64,000 nucleotides of DNA from Pararge aegeria. Lineage: Eukaryota; Arthropoda; Insecta; Lepidoptera; Nymphalidae. Of the stretch, positions 32,376-41,862 are shown piece after piece. Both the position numbers and the translations under genes were made by a program. The notes beneath the pieces were generated by a model, which had not been told where the DNA came from, did not search any database, and worked only from the letters and a program-made list of their open reading frames with translations. Location of the stretch: positions 310,001 to 374,000 of the forward strand of contig NC_053187.1 of assembly GCF_905163445.1 (NCBI RefSeq), written 5' to 3'. The number at the start of each line of letters is the position of its first letter. Position 1 is the first letter of the stretch.

Positions 32376-35306
32376 TTATAGTGCAAGATAATATGCTTTC
32401 ACCGCGTTTTTAAATGTTTCAAGCGATTTTGCCTCACGTATATTTAGTGGGAGCGCATTCCACAACTCAATAGCTTGCACTGTAAACGAGAGTTTATAGA
32501 ACTTCGTCTTGTGAAAAGGCATGTGAAGTGTCAGCATACGACATGATCTTAAATCAGCAGGCAATCCTACAAAATCAAATTTTTCCTTCAAGTACGAAGG
32601 TGTTTTAGGATTAAATAACACACAGTACAGAAGTGAAAGGACATGCATATCTCGGCGACGGCGAATAGGGAGCCACTTGAGCTTTTGTCGAAATTCAGAT
32701 ACGTGGTCATACTTGCGTAGGCCAAATATGAACCGAATAGCAAGATTTTGGAGACGCTCAAGTTTGTTAAGCTGGTCCTCAGTCAAATTAAGATAGCTTG
32801 CGTCCGCATAGTCAAGAATAGATAGAAGGAGGGAATGTGCCAACATAACTTTAGTCGGGATTGGGAGAATAGATCTTAGGCGTCGCAGCGAGCCCATGGT
32901 GGCAAACATACGTCTACTCATTTCTTTTATATGTGTGGACCAAGACAAATCCTGATCTAAATATAAGCCAAGGTCTTTAACGGTAGCACAAAAAGGTATA
33001 CCTACACCGTTATATAGAATAGGCCATAAGTTACGTCCATCAACTTTGGAAATCATTCCAGGGCTGCCAATGATGATTGATTTAGACTTCACAGGATTAA
33101 CTTTTAGACCATATTGCTTGCTCCACTCATAAATAACCCCAAGATCCAAATTTATAGCAGAGACAGCAGAACCAAGATTTTCAATGCTTGAGTGGCGATA
33201 AATTTGGATATCATCTGCATACATGTGGTAGAGAGAAGATATATTTTGAGTAATGGAATTGATGAATATAGCAAAGAGTAAGGGAGATAACACGCCACCC
33301 TGAGGTACCCCGGCCGTAACATCACACCAAGAAGACATAGACTCATCCAAGCGAATGCGTTGTCGACGACCATAGAGGTAACTCCGAAACCAGTCTATCA
33401 CAGATGGAGATATGTTAATAGAGCACATCAGACTAAGCAAAATGTCATAGTCAACAGTATTGAAAGCGTTGCTAAAGTCAAGCAGAGTCAAAACTGTAAC
33501 CTGCTTATTATCCATCGCCAGCCGAATGTCATCGGTCACTTTAACTAATGCTGTAACCGTACTATGACCAAGACGAAATCCCGATTGCAAAGGATTGAGA
33601 AGGGAATGTTTATTAAGAAATAGATTCAGTTGCTGGAAAACTAGTTTTTCAAGAACTTTTGACAAAAAGGGTAGAATAGATATAGGTCTAAAATCCGAAA
33701 AAGATTCGGGGGTTGTCTTTTTAGGAAGAGGAATAATCTGTGCATTTTTCCATGCATCAGGAAATTTACTACAGTGGATTGAATAATTAAAGATATGAGT
33801 TAGAATGGGAGAAATAACATCAAGAATAGGAATGATCATATTACGGCTTATGCAATCAGTACCGACAGCAATCGAGGCGATGGACATAATGCTCTTCTTA
33901 ACATCACATTCAGTGAAAGATTTGAAGTTAAAGGCAGGAAAGTCTGGAGTTGAGGCAGAAGAAAGAAGTCTAAGAGTATTTTCCTTATCGACACTATCGA
34001 TTGTATCGGAAGTAGAGAAATGTTTATTCAGGAGATCAATATCGAAATTAATAGAAGTATGACTGGATGACTTACCAACTCCAAGCGACTCAAGAAATTT
34101 CCATGTTTTAATGGTATCACCATTTTCAACTGACTTATGAATGTGGCGTCGTTGAGCATCTCTACACATGGTATTGCAGCGGTTCCGTAATTTATGATAT
34201 TTTTCACGGTTGTCTTCCGAGCCTTTCACTTTATATTTATATCTAGCCGCATTCTTTTTATTCATTACGACTTTTATCTCATCCGACAACCATGGCGCTG
34301 GCAGATGCTTAATCTTTATCGGTCGTATAGGAGCATGTGCATCATAAAGCTGCGTTAGCAAAGTATTAAATACCTCAACCTTACGATCAATCGAGTCAAC
34401 ATCTGTGATAGCAGTCCAATCAAGAAGACTGGCATCATCACAAAGGCGACTCTTGTCAATCCCACCAAAGTTACGCTGGAGAATTATTTTAGATTTAGCT
34501 TTAGGAGGACGTATTTTATAGCAAAGAAAAATTAAATCATGATATGAAAATGCATCAGCAGGACATTGACCGTGCTTGAAGACAAAATCCGGAGAAGAGA
34601 CCATAATAAGGTCAAGAAAAGAGGGAGTACAGCCAGGACAGTAATGCGTAGCAGCAAGGGGCAAGACAGTCAAACTACAGGATTCCACTACAGTCATTAA
34701 CTTTTTGCTACGATAGTCATCCTTGAGTAGGCATGTGTTAAAGTCTCCCATAATAATAGAATGGCTGTACAAGGGAACTTCTTTTTCTAATACTGTTTCA
34801 AAAGAATGAAAGTAGTTAGAGACAGAGGGTGGGCAATAAAATACACCAAGAAGGATTTTTGTGTGGGATAAAAGAACTTCCACAAGCAAGTGCTCAGCCG
34901 CATCGGGTAGAGGAGGTTGTGAAGACGAACTAACGATAGAGAAAGGAATGTAAGATCTTAAATAGATCGCTACTCCACCACCTCCCTTACCAACACGGTC
35001 ATTTCGGATAAGACGAAACCCTGGCAGTGAATAGGATGTTGAGGGTAAACTAGTCTTAAGCCAAGACTCAGATACTAGGATAGCGTGTAAGTTACGGGAA
35101 TCAAAAGACGCAAGCATATCAGGATAATGAGCCGGAATGCTTTGGGCGTTAATATGGATAACATTAAAGGTTTTCAGACAATCTGAGAAATTAGAATTAA
35201 GTGTAACATCAAGAGGATGAAGTGATGTACTGTGGAAACTATCATCACTGGATGACATAGACAGAAAAATATCAGTATCTATACTATCTATACTATTTGA
35301 CGACAT
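32376..35306 (-). CDS. LINE ORF2: endonuclease and reverse transcriptase, 976 aa
   Basis: This protein nicks target DNA and copies the element RNA into it. The N-terminal apurinic-like endonuclease (about residues 47-262) shows HINAQS with N53, SESW with E80, KGGGGVAIYLR (107-117), GDFNT with D188 and N190, and a late SYHDLI (254-259) in the place of the usual SDH motif. The RT domain (about 520-800) shows FRPISILPFLSKVLEKL, QSGFRLGHST (574-583), motif A LLDFSNAF with D610, motif B GVPQGGVLSPLL (666-677) and motif C YADD (696-699). The C-terminal end has LWNALPLNIREAKSL. No RNase H domain is seen, as in many CR1/Jockey elements. There is no stop or shift, so the ORF is complete; the start MSSNS is the first Met after a T-rich leader. 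Transcription and activity cannot be judged. Confidence 0.93.
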   Translation of the reverse strand: MSSNSIDSIDTDIFLSMSSSDDSFHSTSLHPLDVTLNSNFSDCLKTFNVIHINAQSIPAHYPDMLASFDSRNLHAILVSESWLKTSLPSTSYSLPGFRLIRNDRVGKGGGGVAIYLRSYIPFSIVSSSSQPPLPDAAEHLLVEVLLSHTKILLGVFYCPPSVSNYFHSFETVLEKEVPLYSHSIIMGDFNTCLLKDDYRSKKLMTVVESCSLTVLPLAATHYCPGCTPSFLDLIMVSSPDFVFKHGQCPADAFSYHDLIFLCYKIRPPKAKSKIILQRNFGGIDKSRLCDDASLLDWTAITDVDSIDRKVEVFNTLLTQLYDAHAPIRPIKIKHLPAPWLSDEIKVVMNKKNAARYKYKVKGSEDNREKYHKLRNRCNTMCRDAQRRHIHKSVENGDTIKTWKFLESLGVGKSSSHTSINFDIDLLNKHFSTSDTIDSVDKENTLRLLSSASTPDFPAFNFKSFTECDVKKSIMSIASIAVGTDCISRNMIIPILDVISPILTHIFNYSIHCSKFPDAWKNAQIIPLPKKTTPESFSDFRPISILPFLSKVLEKLVFQQLNLFLNKHSLLNPLQSGFRLGHSTVTALVKVTDDIRLAMDNKQVTVLTLLDFSNAFNTVDYDILLSLMCSINISPSVIDWFRSYLYGRRQRIRLDESMSSWCDVTAGVPQGGVLSPLLFAIFINSITQNISSLYHMYADDIQIYRHSSIENLGSAVSAINLDLGVIYEWSKQYGLKVNPVKSKSIIIGSPGMISKVDGRNLWPILYNGVGIPFCATVKDLGLYLDQDLSWSTHIKEMSRRMFATMGSLRRLRSILPIPTKVMLAHSLLLSILDYADASYLNLTEDQLNKLERLQNLAIRFIFGLRKYDHVSEFRQKLKWLPIRRRRDMHVLSLLYCVLFNPKTPSYLKEKFDFVGLPADLRSCRMLTLHMPFHKTKFYKLSFTVQAIELWNALPLNIREAKSLETFKNAVKAYYLAL

Positions 35307-35938
35307 AATATTGTAATATTTTATGATAATATATAATAAATAAAAGAATTCAAAAAAAAATAAAAAATAATATAAAAAAAAAAAAAAATATATAAAATTA
35401 ATAATACCGAAAAAAGTGACTACTAAAACAAGGTACCTGATACCTCAATCCACCAGCTGCATGGCAAAAAACAAGAAAATAAAAACTTACAATACACAGA
35501 ATGTAACAAACAAACCAACAAAAAGAAAAAAAAATATATATAAAAACAATAATAAAAAACAAACAACTAAATTAAAATATGTACCCAAAGCAACAAACAA
35601 AAAAAAAAAAAAAAAGAAAACGCTATTTGCACAGTGAGCTGCAGGCTTTACAAATGCTTCTATATATGAGTATCAAACGGGCTATATAAACGTTTGACTG
35701 TCAGTGTCAGTTGTCACTAGTCTATTATTATTTTGGTCTGTCATGGTCTTTGGGTTGTCACAAAATAGAAAAAACAAACTAAACCTAAAATAAACATTCT
35801 ACCTACAAAACAAAGTTCTAATTAAAATTAAATAATAACAAGTAAAGATTTAAGTAATAAATGTATAAGCAACGACACGAGAACTGAGCATACAGCACAC
35901 TGGATGAAAAGGACGTTGTACATAGTAACCTAGTGCAG
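35307..35938 (-). other. LINE inter-ORF spacer, T-rich
   Basis: The spacer contains long homopolymer runs on the element strand (plus-strand A runs at 35346-35390 and about 35597-35620). A lysine- and asparagine-rich plus-strand frame of 73 codons (35416-35637) is a shadow of this A-rich sequence. A spacer of about 630 bp between LINE ORFs is long; part may be an insertion or a slippage-expanded stretch. Confidence 0.6.
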
Positions 35939-36751
35939 CTATTTCCTTACAACTCTCTTAAGTCTCGAGTTGGCAAGTCTGGAGTCCTTAGAGGCTACAC
36001 CAGTAGCAGCAGAAGCAGCAGTGGTTACAGCGGCACGCGGCACATCCTGACCAGCGGCCGGGATGGCGTTCAGCTCAGACATACTTGTGATGCGATGCCG
36101 CTTACCGTCAGAGTCAAGGACCACGATGTTGCCGTCCCTGGTCCAACACTTCGCAACGCCAAATCGTTGCCGAGCCGCCAGAAAGGTCTTGTGGCGGCTT
36201 TTAATAAGAAACTCAGATAAAGTTACCCCAGTACCTTTCAACTTAGTTTTTGCAGACCAAACTGTGTCCCGGAGTGACCAGTCTCTGAACTTTATAAGTA
36301 CGGCGCGAGGTCTGTCACCACCGGCACCTCCCAAGCGATGACAGCGGCTAAACGATTCAGCAGAGAGTTTTGACAATTTTAGGTGTTGCGAAAGAATATG
36401 ACAAACTGAAACACTGGGATCTTCTTTATCACCTTCTGCAATACCATGAACAAGAAGAATCTTCCTTCTAGACCGCATTTCCAACTCATCTTGTTGCCTG
36501 GCTAAAAGTTCCACCTGCAGCTGCAGATTTTCTAGAGCAGTCATAACAAATGATCGGAAGGCCACAAACTGCGAGTTTATGTTTGAAGATGGACTTGTGG
36601 CTGGGATGGCTCCCTTCAGCTCCTTCTGAAATTCTGCCATCGTGGCATTGAAGTGGTCATTGATCTCATAAAGGCTTCTTTTAAGTGACTCCATTGTTGA
36701 CAAGTAATAGTGATTGTGAAAGTGAAAAAGTAAGGTTATATTAGCACACAA
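35939..36751 (-). CDS. LINE ORF1: coiled-coil, RRM-like nucleic-acid-binding protein
   Basis: ORF1 proteins of this kind coat the element RNA and act as nucleic-acid chaperones. The open frame is 270 codons. The first Met gives a leader of odd composition (MCANITLLFHFHNHYYLST), so the second Met (MESLKRSLYEIN, codon 20, starting at 36694, 251 aa) is the more likely start. A predicted helical or coiled-coil stretch covers residues about 62-95 (ALENLQLQVELLARQQDELE). It is followed by an RRM-like segment with RKILLVHGIAE (96-106) and RPRAVLIKFRDWSLRDTVW (147-165), then a basic C-terminal domain with LKGTGVTLSEFL (171-182) and CWTRDGNIVVLDSDGKRHR (202-220). This architecture resembles L1-type ORF1 and lacks a CCHC zinc knuckle. 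The frame is intact and precedes ORF2 in the same element. Confidence 0.85.
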   Translation of the reverse strand: MCANITLLFHFHNHYYLSTMESLKRSLYEINDHFNATMAEFQKELKGAIPATSPSSNINSQFVAFRSFVMTALENLQLQVELLARQQDELEMRSRRKILLVHGIAEGDKEDPSVSVCHILSQHLKLSKLSAESFSRCHRLGGAGGDRPRAVLIKFRDWSLRDTVWSAKTKLKGTGVTLSEFLIKSRHKTFLAARQRFGVAKCWTRDGNIVVLDSDGKRHRITSMSELNAIPAAGQDVPRAAVTTAASAATGVASKDSRLANSRLKRVVRK

Positions 36752-37074
36752 TTAAAGCTAAAGATAGGTTCTGTGCAAATCTGTTTTAGCAAGCTGGCTG
36801 GATTAGGCTATTCACAGGTACATAATAAATTATAATAAAACACTTTATATGATTTAAATAAATTTAAGAATCAGAGCAGTAAAATTAGTGACTTGTTTCT
36901 TTTATGCCTACCCACCAAAAAAAAAAAGAGACTTGAAGATGGAAAAATACCGAGATTATACCCATGGGTTCTAAAAATATATTTTATGCATCGTTTTCAC
37001 TTCTTGGATGTACATATCATAGACGCTGCAGAAATAAATTTTACTTACTATTCAATTGGAGATCCTACAATCCA

Positions 37075-37333
37075 ATCAATCCTCACCGTATTCGGTCTCA
37101 GCGACTGTTTCAGATTCCGGTTGATAGCGTCACTGGTGAGCTCTGAGATCATTCCTATAACCTGATTTTGTACTGAACGTGCGGCTGCATTCGCTACACG
37201 TCAACCCACCGGCAATATAGTTAAAAGATACAGCCACCACGTCGGGTTTTTTGCTCAATGCGTTTAGCATCAAGCGCCTTAAGTCGCCGCAATTCAAATT
37301 TCGACACCTTTGTGTTTGCCGCCAATTATACAA
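37075..37333 (-). pseudogene. LINE relic with C-terminal zinc-finger-like motif
   Basis: The minus-strand frame reads LRRLMLNALSKKPDVVAVSF, then GGLTCSECSRTFSTKSGYRN and DLRAHQ. The pattern C-x2-C-x12-L-x2-H resembles the C2H2-like finger found at the C-terminal end of some lepidopteran LINE polyproteins (CxxCxRxFxxxxGYxxHLRAH). Here the middle H of the finger is replaced (RNDLRAH), and a TGA follows directly after HQ, with an in-frame continuation RYQPESETVAETEYGED before the next stop. That continuation suggests the TGA is a premature stop in an old copy. The RT domain is absent. It lies just upstream of the intact LINE, in the same direction, and is not part of it. The family assignment is tentative. 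Confidence 0.45.
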
Positions 37334-40300
37334 TTACAAATCGCATCTTCTGCTCCGAACTTAGTTCAAGTATAAGTAGTTGTAGAAGAATTTATAGAAT
37401 TCAATTGATCAAGCAACCTCTGATTCTCTATGCATCGGATTATTTTGGAACGCAGATTTTGAGGCTATATTGTGTAACAATTAGAAAATAACAAAGAGTA
37501 AATATCCTGATAATTTCTGCTACGCTCATGTAGATTGAGCAACCATATATAATTGTAAAACTATGTATTTTACTGCTTTACTGCTAAATATAATATTTGA
37601 ATCTAGGTTTTTGCCACTCGATAGCCTGAGAGAATATATATATATGTTTCGCGTGCGATACTAGAATCTCTCGAAAAGGCGGTAGCTAGATGCTGAAGCT
37701 TCCCATCAAACAGCTTCAGAAATCAGAATTTAAAACTTTAGATAAGGACTATAAATTTCTCAGCCGGAAAAAAAGCCCAAGGTCTTTTATTAGTAAGGAC
37801 ACAACCAAAACGTTGTTGTGTTACAGAGATCGTAAAACAGTGAGAGGACCGTCAAGTGCCCATGAATACCGCAAGTTTTGTGCCCCGACAGCATAAACAT
37901 CTAATAAATATCCCTGTCTTTGCCCCGCTTTATAATTTCTGCCGGAGGAAATAAGGTGTCTATATTGTGATGCCGAGCAAATGGATTTTACGGAGAAATT
38001 AAATCGCTTTTCAGTTTGTTGCAGCGCGCGCCGGGCGCGGCAGCCGACAAATAGATTGCTCAGCGCGGAATCGAAAGCAAACAGGGAATCAAACGGTAAT
38101 CTCGGGCCTGTTATTGTTTTAAAATACCCTCTCGCTGCGAGAAATGTTTGCTGAAAGAGAGTACCTACCTATTTCCCTTTGTTATTCTTGTAGATTCAAT
38201 ATAAGCTGTCGTTCTCTGCTTGAAGTTGACAAAACTAAGTCTTAGGGCAACTTAGTTCCCCCAGGACTAAGATATTGGTTCGAACCAGTAAGATCGAAAG
38301 AAGATCGGTTCGAAGGATTGAAAGATAATCCGGATACTTACTTGAATTTGTCACTTTTATTTAATCTACTGACACGATAATTTTAAACGCAATCATTAAG
38401 GATGAGTGGGTAACGCGTACACTTAAAAAATCACGGCTGTGACTCAAATCAGTTAATTTCCTCATACTATCTCTATTCTCACATAATCTTTCAATCACAT
38501 ACATTTTTTTCAATAACAAGTCAGTCTTCCTTTTTATCTTCTTTTCTACGCATATCCGTTAACTCCTACCTCTCTTTATATGCCTCACGAAAACTAATAT
38601 TCTCGAATACGAAACTTCTTATAATTTATTCATCTTTTCTCTAGGCAGTTCGAGTGTCGTCTCCTTAGAATTTATTCGACTGTTAAATTCCCGATATATT
38701 TAGAAAGATATTCTGTCACCTGTTGCTACTTTAAGGTATTATTAATTTAAGTATTTATGTTTTAACTTGTATACAGAACACATACACAGAACGGAATACT
38801 CAAAAGTGCAAATTCCACCAAATACCATTTACGGCTCTTTACGCTTTTAGCTACGCAATTAGTTGAGCTATGTGCGTGCCTCTGGTTCCTCTACTACGGA
38901 TCTAATCGTTGCAAATATGATTCGGTAGAGACAAACTCTCCTCACCGCGCAATGGCATAACATTTTTAAGCTTTTTAATGAGGTTAGATAAGTAAATTAG
39001 CAATAATGTATTGGAGCTGATAGTCATCATTACACACTGATATGTAATAAGTTATTCAGATGCTGCTCATTTGACTTAGGTTCGGTAATTTGTACTTATA
39101 CTAACCTGGGCCGTATGTCTTAAGTTTTTAAACCATGTCGAGAGGTTTTATATAGACTGTAATGCTATTCAATTTTTTTTGCTTTGGTTTGATATGGTTT
39201 TGAGGCCTCCCGACACAGGTATTTTGAAGTTTACTAGGATCCCTCCACAACCTGAATCTTAATCAACATTGATCTGTAAGAAATTAAATAAACGATTTTT
39301 ACACATATTGCAAAGTAAAAGAGTCGGAAAGTGACATAGACCAATTATTTTTTATACGAACACACTTTGACCGCAGCAGCCAAGTCGCGGGCAAAGTATG
39401 TTTCTGAATAATAAAACCCTATTTTCTTTTACTTTTTAAGTTACAGAGTAATTCTAGGCTATCCAATGTGACTATTGATTTTTGAACGACCTTCTTTTTA
39501 TTTAAGTGTTACAATGAAGGGAATTAAAATTCGGTGCTTAAAAGCTTTAACGAAGTAAGGGCGTCTTTATATTTAAATTGTTATCAAATTACTTTAGAGT
39601 TAACGTCTGAAATGGAAAAAAGCGTGACGTTTTGGTAATTTCGTATTTCGGTGAGCCTGTCTCGGGACTTGTTGGGACTTGTGTAGATGAGGCAATTGTG
39701 AATGTTTTGAATACTTAATGCAGGAAGGAAAAGATATTCTGCCTTGGCGAATAAAATAATTGCATTTAAGAAGAATAACTCTGCTCTAACTGACGTGACC
39801 TCGCCAAACAGATATTTAAATACAATCTTTTTTGTGGCATTTCTATTTTTTAAAAGAAATAACAGATTAAGTTAAATGTTGCTTCATTTAGTTCAAATTA
39901 TTCAAAAGACCATTCAAAGCTTCTTTTAAATTATGCCGCGGTTCTGACACTCTTTAAACAAATTTGGCACTTCTATTTCGTTTGATAAACTATAGGTATT
40001 GATAATATACCTACTCAAGAATCTTTCGGTTTTTAACCGACTTAAAAAAGGAGGGTTCTCAATTCGACCATGTGTTTTTATTTGTTTTTTGAAGAAAAAC
40101 TGCCCTAAGTCTAATAACATTATTTTTACAGGAATTCGATTATACAATATGAAACTAGAATAAATTCTGCCCCTATTTCTGTAGGAATCTTAAACTACAA
40201 ATCTTTCTAGAATCTTTCATATTGCGTTCTATTACAAAATCGGAACTTCGAACCCAAGCCTTCCATAGAAATATTCAATAGAAACATTTCATTTCATGTA

Positions 40301-41094
40301 ATTTTTTGATTATACGGCCCAATGCGTTATAGCAAGCAGTTTCCATATACTTATATTAGCTGTCGTTCAGTTCTTTTGTTCATCTTCTCTTCTGCCAGAC
40401 AATACTTTTACGAGAGGATAGTATATCCATGTAAACTTCACACCTTCCTTCTGCGCCTAGCCTTCTGCGCCCATTCACTCCAGCAGTGTGTTGGTTCTTC
40501 CTCGTTTACTCAACATGCGCTGAGCCAACTTGAATCTTATGCTATAAGGCTGTGCCCATTTAAAACGGAGTACTGAACAAGTGTCCAAATTTTGGTGATA
40601 AGAACAATTGTTGTTTACGATTGACTACCATGATTATTATTATAATCTTATTGATGAAATAACTAGACGTGGATTGACCGATCCAATAGTCTAACACTTT
40701 TTGGGGATCTTACTTACAGATTACAGGATTTGTATTACATTTCTATTAGTAACCTCGACGTCTTACTATGTCTGCATCCTTTGACGAAAATCTTTTTTTT
40801 TTAACTATAATAGACTAGCGCTTGACCACAAAAGAAATGGAAAGTGTAGAATGAAAAGTGAAAGATGCCTTTTCCCTTATTTTTTAAAGATACCCAGGTT
40901 GCAAGAATTATGAAACACAGAACTCGGAAGGATGTTCCAAACCTGAGTCTAAGAAAAAAGATGCAAATCGCTTTGTGCGAGTTTTTGGGATATTAACAAC
41001 ATAGGGGTGACAACCCGCCCGGTGTCTTGCAGTGCGATGGCAGAATGGGGAGGAGGGAAATTACTGGAAAACATCCATTTATACATATATACCT
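37334..41094. other. Long non-coding stretch
   Basis: About 3.8 kb with no supported gene. The CG-rich block 37960-38120 (TTGCAGCGCGCGCCGGGCGC) is embedded in AT-rich DNA and looks like candidate conserved non-coding DNA. Frames at 37690-37896, 39926-40147 and 40322-40576 are short and have no domains. No repeat family was assigned, which makes this the longest repeat-poor part of the window. Confidence 0.5.
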
Positions 41095-41245
41095 ATACAT
41101 ATAGTTGTCGCATATTCTCTCGTCTGATCTGGTGGGAGGCATCGACATGTCGCGTAGAAACCGATTAGGGGTCCCTTACTACTACTCGCTTAAATATCTG
41201 CCATCCTCCCTAAAAGGTTAGCCCTTAGACTGCATCACTTACAAG
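41095..41245 (+). repeat. SINE family A, body fragment
   Basis: CTCTCGTCTGATCTGGTGGG, ATGTCGCGTAGAAACCGATT, CTCCCTAAAAGGTTAGCCC and TAGACTGCATCACTTAC follow family-A order. The head is missing. Confidence 0.7.
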
Positions 41246-41324
41246 AAATTAAAACCATTTACCTAAAAGGCAAGAGGGCGTAAATCGGTTGGAAAAATTT
41301 AAAATGTTGTGCAGAGTAGATTGG

Positions 41325-41470
41325 CTCGAGGCTTGAAGTGTGCCTTCCTCCAGGCAGCGGTTCGCGGAACAAGACAAAGCTTTCAGGGCGCGGTTACCGT
41401 TCTAGCTCTTATGTGCGCTACATCTGTCGTTAACTGGGTCGCGCTTAGCTACAAGTGCAGCTATTACTGT
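41325..41470 (+). repeat. GC-rich repeat family Q, copy 2
   Basis: Landmarks are CCAGGCAGCGGTTCGCGGAA, the core ACAAGACAAAGCTTTCAGGG (41369-41388) and CTGTCGTTAACTGGGTCGCG (41424-41443). The core is shared with 30476-30499 (inverted), and both core and second block are shared with 46515-46585 (inverted). Confidence 0.6.
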
Positions 41471-41570
41471 TTATTTATTTTATTGTTAAGAACGACTAGT
41501 TCTAAATACTTAACATTCAAAACTTTTATTTTTCTCTAATGGATTTAAAAAGGCGTTAATATGTGTAAAT

Positions 41571-41862
41571 CCATTGAAATAAGAACATACAGAATCTTCA
41601 TTCAGAAATTATTTTATGCAGTGCATTGTATCCAAAAACAGTGAAAACGCCTCGCACGTCTCACTTTAAAGTTACAACAAACACCCGCGGTTTCCCATTT
41701 TATGGTAAACGTTTAGAATATTACAGGTAAAATAATTACTGTCAACTCCTAAATCGAATGAATTAACTAACCATTTGTTTGCAAAACACTACTAAAGTGG
41801 AGTGGTTTTTGATGCTTCAATATTAGTCGTGTACGTGGTTTCTGTATGTTCTTAATTCTATG
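41571..41862 (-). mobile_element. Short TIR element, family M, copy 2
   Basis: Left end CCATTGAAATAAGAACATAC (AGAA follows); right end, inverted, CATAGAATTAAGAACATACA. The interior TGCAGTGCATTGTATCCAAA, CAGTGAAAACGCCTCGCACG, TCTCAC is the inverse of 7374-7436. At 292 bp it is close in length to copy 1 (300 bp). Confidence 0.7.

Larger units (their letters stand above)
32008..36900 (-). mobile_element. Near full-length non-LTR retrotransposon (CR1/Jockey-like LINE)
   Basis: Reading on the minus strand, the unit has a 5' region, ORF1 (36751-35939), a T-rich inter-ORF spacer of about 630 bp (35938-35307), ORF2 (35306-32376) and a 3' UTR of about 370 bp. The UTR has AATAAA at 32045-32040 (minus) and ends in TAAATAA units near 32008-32036. 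Both ORFs are uninterrupted, so insertion is probably recent. The 5' limit is not defined; about 36900 is an estimate. I could not identify a target duplication. Its 3' UTR also occurs as fragments at 5560-5640 and probably 10195-10400, 15135 and 47850-48065, and the relic at 4605-5457 is from a related element. Confidence 0.85.

Noticed and set aside
33152..34062. Open frames on both strands inside the LINE ORF2 region
   Set aside because: They overlap the 976-codon ORF2 in other frames and have no motifs.
35416..35637. Plus-strand 73-codon frame rich in Lys and Asn
   Set aside because: It is the complement of the T-rich spacer between the LINE ORFs; composition explains it.
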